DNA of 64,000 nucleotides from Citrobacter europaeus. GTDB taxonomy: Bacteria > Pseudomonadota > Gammaproteobacteria > Enterobacterales > Enterobacteriaceae. The stretch lies in assembly GCA_020099315.1 (NCBI GenBank), contig CP083650.1, forward strand, positions 868,001 to 932,000, given 5' to 3'. The notes beneath the pieces are model-generated. The model saw nothing but the letters and a program-made list of their open reading frames with translations, was not told the DNA's origin and did no database searches. A program made the translations under genes and the position numbers. How positions within the stretch are numbered: position 1 is the stretch's first letter; the number at the start of each line of letters is the position of its first letter. This document shows positions 1-7,874 of the stretch, in pieces.

Positions 1-1713
1 CAAAATATGATCTTTGGTGACGGCGCTACTGGCGACCAGAACGGTAGCAATAGTGACGATATCGCGCAGCGGCACACCTTCGACCAGCAGTGCCCGGTAA
101 ACCTTCAGGAGCTGGCTGTAATTCAGCGCCGCGCTCAGATCCTCCGCCAGACGGGGCGCCATCGAAGAGAGGCGGTTATGCAGTTGCGTAATATCGTCGT
201 AGTTAAACAGGTCGGGAATATAGTTGCGAATGATCTTATTCACGTGCGTTGCAATAACGCTGGCGCTATCAATGACCTGATACCCCATATTTAGCGCTTT
301 GGCTTTTTGCGCCGGGACAATCCACGTGACCGGCATACCGTAGGCCGGATCGTGACCTAAAACACCATCGATCTCACCGTAGGTTTCACTGGAAGGCAGC
401 GCCATCAGCTTATCTGAGGGAATATCGGCCTCATCAGCCTTGATCCCGTTGATAAAAATGGCGTACTGGGTCGGTTTTAGACGGAAGTTTTCGCGAATGC
501 GAATTTCCGGTAGCAACACGCCGTTCGTGTCTGAGATAACCTGCCGCACACCGCGAATACGTTGGGTGAGCGGATTCCCTTTAGATTTGTCCACCAGCGA
601 CACCAGCTTGTAGCCCAGGCTCAGGCTGATTGGCTCAATCAAGGGGATCGTTTCCCAACTGACCTGTTGCTCAGTGGTTTCAACGATAGTTTTGGTCAGC
701 GTCTCAAGGTTTTTCTCTTCGGTCTCAGCCACCTTCGGGCGCTTGCTCATACGCCAGGCGGTGAACCCCAGCAGGGCGCTGAACACCAGGAATGGGAAAT
801 GCGGCATTCCCGGCACCACAGCCAGTACAAACATAATGCTGGTGGCGGTATAGAGCACGGAGGGGCTGGCCAGCAGCTGGCTTCGCACGTCAGTGGCAAT
901 ATCGCCGCTGTCGCTCACGCGAGTAACGATAATCGCCGCCGCCGTTGACAGCAGCAGAGACGGGATCTGGGCGACCAGACCGTCACCGATGGTCATCAGT
1001 ACGTATTGCTGGAATGCAGCTTCGGCGCTTAAATCGTATTTGAAAATACCGATACAGACGCCGCCGATCAGGTTAATGGCCAGGATCATCATCCCGGCGA
1101 TGGCATCACCGCGCACGAACTTCGACGCACCGTCCATTGCGCCATAGAAATCCGCTTCGCCCGCCACGTCTTTACGTCGCGCCTGCGCCTGGGCCTGATT
1201 AATCAACCCTGCGTTCAGATCGGCGTCGATCGCCATCTGCTTGCCGGGCATGGCGTCGAGGGTAAAGCGGGCCGAAACTTCGGAGATACGCTCGGCGCCC
1301 TTGGTCACCACGATAAAGTTGATGATCATCAGGATGATGAACACCACAAAACCGACGACAAAGTTACCGCCGATCACCACCTGACCGAAGGACTCGATCA
1401 CTTTACCGGCAGCGCCTGCGCCCATATGACCGTGCAGTAACACCACGCGCGTTGACGCCACGTTCAGCGTCAAGCGCATTAGGGTGGTGATCAGCAAAAT
1501 GGTCGGGAACAGGCTGAATTCGAGCGGGCGTTTCGCGGAAACGGCCACCAACAGCACCATCACCGCCAGCACGATGTTAAAGGTGAACAGAATATCCAGC
1601 AGGGCCGGTGGTAACGGCAGGATCACCATCGCCAGAATACACAGTATTACCAGCGGAATGCCGATGTTACCGTTGCGCAGCAATGCGAGGAGTTGTTTAG
1701 TTGTTTTCGGCAT
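1..1713 (-). CDS. lfhA: Lateral flagellar export gate protein LfhA (FlhA family), 3' end outside window
   Basis: Partial gene entering from the left edge. The ATG is at 1713 and 571 codons are visible without a stop; FlhA of E. coli has 692 residues, so about 120 C-terminal residues lie outside. FlhA is the inner-membrane export gate of the flagellar type III apparatus. The N-terminal half shows several hydrophobic segments and the FHIPEP-family signature around residues 80-95 (RLTLNVASTR). A long cytoplasmic domain begins near residue 330. The start overlaps the 3' end of lfhB by 17 nt, which indicates translational coupling at the end of lfiMNPQR-lfhBA. In E. coli K-12 only a remnant of this gene (fhiA) survives next to dinB. 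Here the reading frame is open throughout. Confidence 0.95.
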   Translation of the reverse strand, partial: MPKTTKQLLALLRNGNIGIPLVILCILAMVILPLPPALLDILFTFNIVLAVMVLLVAVSAKRPLEFSLFPTILLITTLMRLTLNVASTRVVLLHGHMGAGAAGKVIESFGQVVIGGNFVVGFVVFIILMIINFIVVTKGAERISEVSARFTLDAMPGKQMAIDADLNAGLINQAQAQARRKDVAGEADFYGAMDGASKFVRGDAIAGMMILAINLIGGVCIGIFKYDLSAEAAFQQYVLMTIGDGLVAQIPSLLLSTAAAIIVTRVSDSGDIATDVRSQLLASPSVLYTATSIMFVLAVVPGMPHFPFLVFSALLGFTAWRMSKRPKVAETEEKNLETLTKTIVETTEQQVSWETIPLIEPISLSLGYKLVSLVDKSKGNPLTQRIRGVRQVISDTNGVLLPEIRIRENFRLKPTQYAIFINGIKADEADIPSDKLMALPSSETYGEIDGVLGHDPAYGMPVTWIVPAQKAKALNMGYQVIDSASVIATHVNKIIRNYIPDLFNYDDITQLHNRLSSMAPRLAEDLSAALNYSQLLKVYRALLVEGVPLRDIVTIATVLVASSAVTKDHIL

Positions 1714-2836
1714 CCAGTTTAAGAACCTCTTTTGGAATGGAAATATGTCTGTTCAGCGAAGGGCGTGCCTGTGAACCGTCACGCCAGTGTTTCATTTGCA
1801 GTACATAGGTCAGGACGTGTGCAATCGCCCGATAAAGTTGAAATGGGATCTGTTGATTGACCTGGGTGGTGTAATAAACCGAGCGCGCCAGCTTAGGAAA
1901 TTCAACAATCTCAATGTTGCTTTCTGCCGCTACCTGACGGATATACAGCGCAATTTCATCGGTGCCTTTGGCGACAACAAAAGGCGCGGCGGCGCGCGAC
2001 TGGTCATACTGCAGCGCCACGGCATAGTGGGTTGGGTTGGTGATCACCACATCGGCTTTCGGCACGACCTTGCGGATTTGCCCCATCGCCATTTGCCGTT
2101 GCAGACGACGGATCCTGGCCCGTACTTCTGGTTTACCTTCCTGATTTTTATACTCTTCTTTCACTTCCTGTTTGGTCATCTTCAACCCTTTGGTGAACAT
2201 TTTCTTCGCCAGAGGAACATCGATCACCGCGAAAAAGACAAACAGGATGACAAAGTTGCGCATGATGCTGCTGTACAGCGCCAGGCCATCGCTGACGGCC
2301 TGCTTGAAATACAGCTCCTGCAGCCCCAGGAAGGCGGCAACATTATTGCGCACGCTAATCCACAGCATCACCAGCAGCACAATCGCTTTGAGCGTCATCT
2401 TGCCGGTGTCCACCAGATGGTCGGTGGAAAACAGACGGCCAATTCCTTTGAGCGGGCTTAATTTGCTAAAGTCCGGCAAAATTTTCTTTGGCAGGAATAA
2501 CCAGCCTCCGGGAATCAGCGAGGCAAACAACGCGGCGACCGGCATGGGTAACAGCGTCAGGATGAACTTGGCTAAAATCAGCAGATGGTGCTCGAGGAAC
2601 TGGCCGATGATGTCCGGGTCATTAATGTTCTGCGCATACTGATGCACGCTAATGAAGCTTTCGCGGACAAAATCCTCATACCAGGGGAAGCTGCTGGAAA
2701 TCACCATAAACGCGGCAAACAGACTGGCGGCAAGTCCCATATCTTTTGAGCGCGGAATTTGCCCCTCTTGCCTGGCTTTGCGAAGTTTTTGCGCCGAGGG
2801 TTTTTCTGTTTTTTCTTCGCTGCTGCTATCCGCCAT
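1697..2836 (-). CDS. lfhB: Lateral flagellar export switch protein LfhB (FlhB family)
   Basis: 379 residues, against 382 for E. coli FlhB. A longer reading frame extends upstream, but the start chosen is the ATG at 2836, giving MADSSSEEKTEKPSAQKLRK, the typical charged FlhB N-terminus. FlhB is an inner-membrane export component that switches substrate class from rod/hook to filament. Hydrophobic segments occupy roughly residues 30-210. The autocleavage motif NPTH, followed by YAVAL, is present near residue 270, so the switch should be functional. The gene overlaps lfiR by 11 nt upstream and lfhA by 17 nt downstream. Confidence 0.95.
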   Translation of the reverse strand: MADSSSEEKTEKPSAQKLRKARQEGQIPRSKDMGLAASLFAAFMVISSSFPWYEDFVRESFISVHQYAQNINDPDIIGQFLEHHLLILAKFILTLLPMPVAALFASLIPGGWLFLPKKILPDFSKLSPLKGIGRLFSTDHLVDTGKMTLKAIVLLVMLWISVRNNVAAFLGLQELYFKQAVSDGLALYSSIMRNFVILFVFFAVIDVPLAKKMFTKGLKMTKQEVKEEYKNQEGKPEVRARIRRLQRQMAMGQIRKVVPKADVVITNPTHYAVALQYDQSRAAAPFVVAKGTDEIALYIRQVAAESNIEIVEFPKLARSVYYTTQVNQQIPFQLYRAIAHVLTYVLQMKHWRDGSQARPSLNRHISIPKEVLKLDAENN

Positions 2837-3608
2837 AGTGCCCCTTGAGCGCGTCAAGCTGCTGCAAGACGAAATTCGCCAGGTGCAGATAGTGGTCGGG
2901 CAGGTTGTAAAGCAGAGTCGCAAAGCAGATAAGACCTGCCAGCATGTTGATCGGAAAACCTAACGAGTACAGGTTGAGCGGAGGTGCAATGCGGTTAAGC
3001 AAACCAAAGCAGCCCTGGACAATCAGCATGATAAAGGTTGTCGGCAGCGCCAGCAGCGTGGCCGCGGCAAACACCCAGCCCAGCGCCAGGGAAATGGTGC
3101 GCAGAGATTGCGGATGCAGCGCATTGCCAATCGGCCAGTAGGTAAAGCCTTTGAATAAAATGCTTACCAGCAACAAGTGTCCATCCATCGCAAAGAACAG
3201 TATCACCGCGTAGATGTTGATCATCTCCGCCAGTACCGTCGTTGACGCGCCGCTGCTGGGGTCGTTCATCACCGCCATGCTCATCCCCATATTGAATGAG
3301 AGGATCTGGCCCGCCAGCTGCAGCGCCAAAAATAAAAACTGCAGCATCAGGCCGAAAAGCATGCCCCACAAAAACTGCTCTGCGGTCAAAATAATGCTGT
3401 TGATCGACAGCAGGCTGTCAGGAACCGGATGGGGGATAAGCGGCGTAATGATAAAGGCCAACGCCAGAGACAAAATAATGCGTATCCGCACCGTGAGCGC
3501 CGCGTTGTCCAGCACCGGCGCGTAGTGAATAAACGCCATAATGCGCACGAATGGAAACCACATGCCCAGTATCAGGTTACTTAACTGTGTAACGTCTGTT
3601 TCGCGCAT
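2826..3608 (-). CDS. lfiR: Lateral flagellar export protein LfiR (FliR family)
   Basis: 260 residues, the usual length of FliR (about 260). It is a very hydrophobic protein with about six membrane segments and forms part of the FliPQR export pore in the inner membrane. The conserved stretch around GQILSFNMGMSMAVMNDP and the following region match FliR. The ATG at 3608 lies one base after the lfiQ stop, and the 3' end overlaps lfhB. Its position between lfiQ and lfhB is the standard fliPQR-flhB order. Confidence 0.94.
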   Translation of the reverse strand: MRETDVTQLSNLILGMWFPFVRIMAFIHYAPVLDNAALTVRIRIILSLALAFIITPLIPHPVPDSLLSINSIILTAEQFLWGMLFGLMLQFLFLALQLAGQILSFNMGMSMAVMNDPSSGASTTVLAEMINIYAVILFFAMDGHLLLVSILFKGFTYWPIGNALHPQSLRTISLALGWVFAAATLLALPTTFIMLIVQGCFGLLNRIAPPLNLYSLGFPINMLAGLICFATLLYNLPDHYLHLANFVLQQLDALKGHYGG

Positions 3609-3609
3609 G

Positions 3610-3882
3610 TCAGTGCACCAGAATGGCGGCCTGAGTGAACAGATGCACGCAGAGATCGCTCAACTGGACGATCATCCATTTTCCGCAAATACCTAATACC
3701 GCGAGGGTGACGATCAGCCTGGGTAAAAAGCTGAGCGTTTGTTCGTTAATCTGCGTCACAGCCTGAAAAATGCTGACTAACATACCGACCAGCAGGCTGG
3801 GAACGACCAACACGCAGACTAAAATGATCACGACTTTTATGCCGCTGGCGACGATATCTGCGGCTACATCAATGGTTAACAT
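3610..3882 (-). CDS. lfiQ: Lateral flagellar export protein LfiQ (FliQ family)
   Basis: 90 residues, as in E. coli FliQ (89). Two long hydrophobic segments flank a short loop with the family-typical QAVTQINEQTLSFLPRL stretch. It is a small subunit of the FliPQR export pore. It starts at ATG 3882, 12 nt after lfiP, and ends one base before lfiR, so it sits inside the tightly packed export operon. Confidence 0.94.
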   Translation of the reverse strand: MLTIDVAADIVASGIKVVIILVCVLVVPSLLVGMLVSIFQAVTQINEQTLSFLPRLIVTLAVLGICGKWMIVQLSDLCVHLFTQAAILVH

Positions 3883-3894
3883 ATCCGATCTCCG

Positions 3895-4653
3895 TTAGCC
3901 CAGTCCCAGACCGCGAATGCTGGAGGTCAGCGTGCCGACGGTTAGCGCCCAACCGTCAATAAGTACAAACAGCATCAGCTTAAAGGGCAGCGAAACGATC
4001 AGCGGCGACAGCATCATCATCCCCATCGCCATTAGCACGCTGGCGACGATCAGGTCGATCACCAGGAACGGGATGTAAATCATGAAGCCTATCTGGAAGG
4101 CGGTTTTCAGTTCGCTCAGCACGTACGCCGGTACGATAATGGAGAGATCCTGATCGGCTGCATTCCCTTTCGCGCTGGCGATAGTCATTATCTGCGCAAT
4201 CGCTTTTTTGTTGGTCTGCGCCAGCATAAAGCGCTTCAATGGCGAGGCAGCGGTGCTCAGGGCGTCAGGGAGCGTGATCTGATCGTTTTCAAAAGGCACA
4301 ACCGCGTGGTCGTAAATGTTGATCCAGACTGGACGCATCACCAGCATGGTTAACGACAGCGCAATGCCTATCAGTATGCGGTTAGGCGGCGTTTGCTGCA
4401 GCCCTAACGCCTGGCGCAGCAGGGAAAGCACAATAATAAATCGTGTAAAGCAGGTCATCATCAACACCAGCGTAGGCAGGATGCCCACCAGGGTCATCAG
4501 GATCAGGACCTGGATTTTTACGCTGTATTCCTGGCTATTACCGTGCGAAATCACATTCAGCAACGGGATATCTCCCCCTTGCGCGCAGGCAAAGGGAGAA
4601 AGGATGAGTAACGAGATACCCAGTATGAGCGTGAGTGTTGGTGCGCGTTTCAT
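3895..4653 (-). CDS. lfiP: Lateral flagellar export protein LfiP (FliP family)
   Basis: 252 residues (FliP is about 245). The N-terminus is a cleavable signal peptide ending near residue 24 (SPFACA), as known for FliP. Conserved segments include the MTCFTRFIIVLSLLRQALG region and a C-terminal PLIVSLPFKLMLFVLIDGW. It is the core pore subunit of the export gate. The start overlaps the lfiN stop by 4 nt (ATGA). Nothing unusual is seen. Confidence 0.95.
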   Translation of the reverse strand: MKRAPTLTLILGISLLILSPFACAQGGDIPLLNVISHGNSQEYSVKIQVLILMTLVGILPTLVLMMTCFTRFIIVLSLLRQALGLQQTPPNRILIGIALSLTMLVMRPVWINIYDHAVVPFENDQITLPDALSTAASPLKRFMLAQTNKKAIAQIMTIASAKGNAADQDLSIIVPAYVLSELKTAFQIGFMIYIPFLVIDLIVASVLMAMGMMMLSPLIVSLPFKLMLFVLIDGWALTVGTLTSSIRGLGLG

Positions 4654-5021
4654 GGTGCCAGGTCGTTGATTTCATGCGTGTTGAATTCAAGAACGCGCAG
4701 GCCATATTTTTCATTGACCACCACCACTTCAGCCTTGCCTAGCAGGATGTTATTGACCTTAATATCCAGCGGTTCACCGGCGAGTTTGTCCATCTCAATG
4801 ACGGTGTCGTCATCAATGTTCAGTAGATCGGACAGCATCACTTCCACGGATGACACTTCCAGCGTTAGCGTGACCGGAATACGTTTCAGCAATGACATCG
4901 ACTCGGAAAAACGGTCTTCTAAACGCGCTACCAGCGTCTCTGTTACCGACGGTGCGGCCGGCGTGGTTGTTTCGGGTGCTAACTCGAAACCTTGCTCTAA
5001 AATATCTTCTGGCTTACTCAT
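4650..5021 (-). CDS. lfiN: Lateral flagellar motor switch protein LfiN (FliN family)
   Basis: 123 residues with the C-terminal SpoA-type fold of FliN: RIPVTLTLEVSSVEVMLSDL, then the GEPLDIKVNNILLGKAEVVV and GLRV elements. FliN forms the lower C-ring with FliM and docks the FliH-FliI export ATPase. The ATG at 5021 overlaps lfiM by 8 nt, and the 3' end overlaps lfiP by 4 nt. Order lfiM-N-P-Q-R, as in canonical fliMNOPQR operons, but no fliO-like gene is present; lateral systems commonly lack one. Confidence 0.93.
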   Translation of the reverse strand: MSKPEDILEQGFELAPETTTPAAPSVTETLVARLEDRFSESMSLLKRIPVTLTLEVSSVEVMLSDLLNIDDDTVIEMDKLAGEPLDIKVNNILLGKAEVVVVNEKYGLRVLEFNTHEINDLAP

Positions 5022-5877
5022 AGGATTTCTCCGTCTTGCTCGTTAATTCGGACAAAAACAGTTTGTCTTTGTCCTCTACGATCAGGGCATTAAATAATTC
5101 GGATTTCCCGATATAAACAGGGAAAGTATCAGGCATGGCGATAGGTAAAATATCCCCTGGCTTAATTGTCGTCAGGTCGGCGACATTAAGGGGGATTTCT
5201 GCAATTTTGACGTTCATGGTCAGTGGCAGCGTATGAATAATTTCTTTGATCAGCGTTTTTTTACGCGTCTCAATGCTGGCTTTATCAACCTGCTTTTTCT
5301 TCTCGCCGTGTTCGCTGCGGCGGATTAAATTCAGAATGTAATCAGTATGGGAATCGTCCAGTAAGATGCGGAAACTGCAATTTTCCTCATCACCTAAAAC
5401 GAATGTAAGCTGATATGCCCAATGTGTTTGTACGGTACTGCTGTCTGGTTTTAGCGTCAGCGGAATACCCGATATATTTTTATTAAAAATAATATTGCTA
5501 ATATCCAGCGCAAGCCTGCTTCGCAGTCGGGTTTCTGTTTTGGTCGGTAAATCATCTTCTGACTTTTCGTCTGCAAGCGATGATGTCAGACCATAAAAGT
5601 TGCCCAGCAACATTAACAATAGCGCGCGATCGATATCAAAAGCCAAATGCCCAACCTGCGAGACTAATAACTCGGCGCTTTTATTGATAACATCCATCTC
5701 GCATTGTATTTTTCTGAGTGTTATATTTGTGCGATGTTTTTTCAGGAAATAGTTTCCGAGATGTGATTCAATTGTATCAAAATTACCCGTAAACATAGTC
5801 GGCAGACGATGATAAGGACGCCCAAGCCGGTTTCCTTCAAGTTTAAAGATTCCGGGCGTTTGACTATATTTCAGCAT
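5014..5877 (-). CDS. lfiM: Lateral flagellar motor switch protein LfiM (FliM-like)
   Basis: 287 residues from ATG 5877 (MLKYSQTPGIFKLEG). An upstream in-frame TTG at 5925 would add 16 residues, but the ATG is preceded by GAGAAA and is preferred. Its position directly before lfiN, and a C-terminal region with the SpoA pattern (PLTMNVKIAEIPLNVADL, KPGDILPI), identify the FliM-type switch protein that binds CheY-P and FliG in the polar system. It is shorter than E. coli FliM (334) and diverged at the N-terminus, where the CheY-binding peptide normally sits. Chemotactic switching may therefore be absent, but that is inference. Confidence 0.85.
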   Translation of the reverse strand: MLKYSQTPGIFKLEGNRLGRPYHRLPTMFTGNFDTIESHLGNYFLKKHRTNITLRKIQCEMDVINKSAELLVSQVGHLAFDIDRALLLMLLGNFYGLTSSLADEKSEDDLPTKTETRLRSRLALDISNIIFNKNISGIPLTLKPDSSTVQTHWAYQLTFVLGDEENCSFRILLDDSHTDYILNLIRRSEHGEKKKQVDKASIETRKKTLIKEIIHTLPLTMNVKIAEIPLNVADLTTIKPGDILPIAMPDTFPVYIGKSELFNALIVEDKDKLFLSELTSKTEKSYE

Positions 5878-6473
5878 GGTACGCTTTCTCAGCTGTAATT
5901 TCTGGGGCGGATGAGTTGATATCAAATCCCGCGGTTATCAAAGAAAAAACAAATCCATTTAATTTATGGTTCATCCTTGACGCTATTCTCATATTGTTGA
6001 AGTCCATTAGATATGAAATGCAGTACCTACTCTCGTCTCTGATGTAGGGCTGGATATTAGATATTTTACCTCTCTCCTCTGCAAGTTATTAATGGCGTCA
6101 GGCTATAATTAAAAAATAATTAATTACGTATACGTGATGCTCACCGCTAATCCGCTCACCCACTTAAGGTATGTCTTATGTGGCTGGTTTTTGTGCTGCA
6201 ATCAATGTAAATCATTGTTTTTGAATGAATAATATTTTTATTATCTTTTAATTTAAGATTGTTAATGGCTCCGGTGTTAGTATTTTTTTTAGGAAAAACC
6301 CTATTTGAAAATAGTCTTCGATAGGGCTGCCCTTTGAAGGGGCGGTAAAACATGAGCAAGGATGGGATTAAGACATGGCACGGGCGATATCTATTATTCG
6401 ATGATTGTGCTTTGGAATGATTTGTATATTTCTCGTAACGGATGTTAACTTTACTTCTAAGTGTAAAATAATC
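5878..6473. other. Divergent control region lfiM / lafK
   Basis: About 600 bp between the divergent export operon (lfiM leftwards) and lafK (rightwards). It is clearly more AT-rich than the flanking genes and has no credible gene; short reading frames here lack ribosome sites. A sigma-54-like element facing lafK is listed separately. I searched the minus strand for a GG-N10-GC sigma-54 element before lfiM and found none, so the lfiM promoter is not identified. Confidence 0.6.
6182..6200 (+). promoter_or_regulatory. Possible sigma-54 promoter facing lafK
   Basis: CTGGTTTTTGTGCTGCA has GG at 6186-6187 and GC at 6198-6199, the exact GG-N10-GC spacing of -24/-12 promoters. The CTGG and CTGCA cores match well, but the CACG part of the -24 box does not. 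The leader to lafK would be about 260 nt, which is long. Weak to moderate candidate. Confidence 0.35.
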
Positions 6474-7460
6474 ATGTTTGAACTTATTGCCGAAGCAGCC
6501 TCCAGTATCAATGTGTTTTCAATGGCAAGGCGTATTGCTGCGTTTAATGTACCAGTCCTTATCCATGGTGAAACCGGTACTGGTAAAGAATGTGTCGCCA
6601 AATTTATCCATTCAATTGCGTTTGCGCAGGAGCCTCAGGCACCTTATATCGGGGTAAACTGTGCCGCTATCCCTGAAAATATGCTCGAAGCCACGTTGTT
6701 TGGCTATGATAAAGGTGCATTCACCGGGGCAGTGGCTACCGTGCCGGGGAAAATGGAATTAGCCAATAACGGCACATTACTGCTGGATGAGATTGGCGAT
6801 ATGCCTTTAGCGCTACAGGCTAAAATATTGCGTGTATTGCAGGAGCAACAGGTTGAGCGCTTAGGTAGTAACCGTTTAATCAAACTGAACTTCCGTTTAA
6901 TTGCCTGTACCAATAAGAATCTTGAAGAAGAGGTGGCTGCAGGACGCTTCAGAGAAGATCTCTATTATCGGTTATCAGTTATTCCGTTGACCATGCCGCC
7001 GCTGCGCGAGCGCATGGAAGACATTATTCCGCTGGCGGAGTCCTTTATCAAAAAATACTCCACGGTGCTGGTTAAAAATATCAAGCTTTCTGAATCATCG
7101 CGCCGGGCATTACTGAGCTACGAATGGCCGGGTAACGTGCGTCAACTGGAGAACGCTATACAACGGGGAATGATCCTGAATCGTGATGGCGTCATTTACC
7201 CCGATACCTTAGGTCTGCCATCCATTGAGTCTGATTCCTGGAGCGAGCCGCAATGGCAGCCAAAGCCCAGTATGCCAATAACGACCAGCGATAATCTGGG
7301 TCAGCATGGCCGTAGCGCGCAGTATCAATATATCGCTGACCTGATGCGTAAATATCAGGGCAATAAAACCAAAATTGCTGATTTATTAGGCATTACCCCA
7401 CGTGCGCTTCGTTATCGTCTGGCGTCAATGCGAAAACAGGGAATTGAGATCTTTTCCTGA
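6474..7460 (+). CDS. lafK: Sigma-54-dependent lateral flagellar activator LafK
   Basis: Bacterial enhancer-binding protein, the master activator of lateral flagellar genes in Vibrio and Aeromonas. From ATG 6474 it has 328 residues; in-frame TTG 6405 and ATG 6417 would add up to 23 residues but have no better ribosome site. The AAA+ domain starts almost at the N-terminus: Walker A GETGTGKE (about 32-39), the sigma-54-contacting GAFTGA loop (81-86) and Walker B LLLDEIGD (about 102-109). A Fis-type helix-turn-helix lies at the C-terminus (NKTKIADLLGITPRALRYRL). There is no room for the N-terminal receiver-like domain known in Vibrio LafK. It is immediately upstream of lfiE and reads the same way. 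Confidence 0.92.
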   Translation: MFELIAEAASSINVFSMARRIAAFNVPVLIHGETGTGKECVAKFIHSIAFAQEPQAPYIGVNCAAIPENMLEATLFGYDKGAFTGAVATVPGKMELANNGTLLLDEIGDMPLALQAKILRVLQEQQVERLGSNRLIKLNFRLIACTNKNLEEEVAAGRFREDLYYRLSVIPLTMPPLRERMEDIIPLAESFIKKYSTVLVKNIKLSESSRRALLSYEWPGNVRQLENAIQRGMILNRDGVIYPDTLGLPSIESDSWSEPQWQPKPSMPITTSDNLGQHGRSAQYQYIADLMRKYQGNKTKIADLLGITPRALRYRLASMRKQGIEIFS

Positions 7461-7469
7461 ATCAGTCTG

Positions 7470-7485
7470 TGGTACCGAGAACGCT
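7470..7485 (+). promoter_or_regulatory. Sigma-54 promoter of lfiEFGHIJ
   Basis: TGGTACCGAGAACGCT has GG at 7471-7472 and GC at 7483-7484 with exact N10 spacing; the -24 box TGGTAC is one base from TGGCAC. The predicted start near 7496 leaves a very short leader carrying the AAGAG-AGG ribosome site of lfiE. It is placed in the 47-nt gap after lafK, so the activator gene sits directly before its probable target. Confidence 0.6.
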
Positions 7486-7507
7486 TTTTTAATTTTAAGA
7501 GTAGGTC

Positions 7508-7870
7508 ATGAGCATAAATACGATAGCCCCAGCCAGTACGATGCAGACGCAAATGATGCAGGACATGCAGCAGATGAAAGCGGTCGCGCAGGCGCCCGTC
7601 CTTTCGCCGATGCAAATTAACGCCGTGGGCACCCAACTGGCATCTTCTCCGGTTTCGTTCGACCGCGTCATGCAGGGCGCGTTGAATCATGTTGATCAAT
7701 TCCAGCAGGTCGCGGAGCAAAAACAAACGGCCATTGAGATGGGAAAAAGTGACGATCTGGCGGGGGCCATGATTGCCAGTCAGCAGGCATCGTTATCGTT
7801 TTCTGCGCTGGTACAGGTCAGAAATAAAGTCGCTTCCGGATTCAATGACCTGATGAGCATGTCAGTCTAA
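7508..7870 (+). CDS. lfiE: Lateral flagellar hook-basal body protein LfiE (FliE family)
   Basis: 120 residues (E. coli FliE 104). The C-terminal half carries the FliE pattern SFDRVMQGALNHVDQFQQVA through SFSALVQVRNKVASGFNDLM. FliE links the MS ring to the rod and is the first rod-type export substrate. The N-terminal 45 residues are rich in Met and Gln. ATG 7508 is preceded by AAGAGTAGG. It is the first gene of the lfiEFGHIJ operon, 4 nt before lfiF. Confidence 0.92.
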   Translation: MSINTIAPASTMQTQMMQDMQQMKAVAQAPVLSPMQINAVGTQLASSPVSFDRVMQGALNHVDQFQQVAEQKQTAIEMGKSDDLAGAMIASQQASLSFSALVQVRNKVASGFNDLMSMSV

Positions 7871-7874
7871 CGCT

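Noticed and set aside
5926..6180. Sigma-54 promoter for the leftward lfiM-lfhA operon
   Set aside because: Every GC dinucleotide on the plus strand was checked for CC twelve bases on; none fits.
6373..6390. Strong -24-like TGGCACG before lafK
   Set aside because: There is no GC at the required 12-base distance, so it is not a sigma-54 promoter as read.
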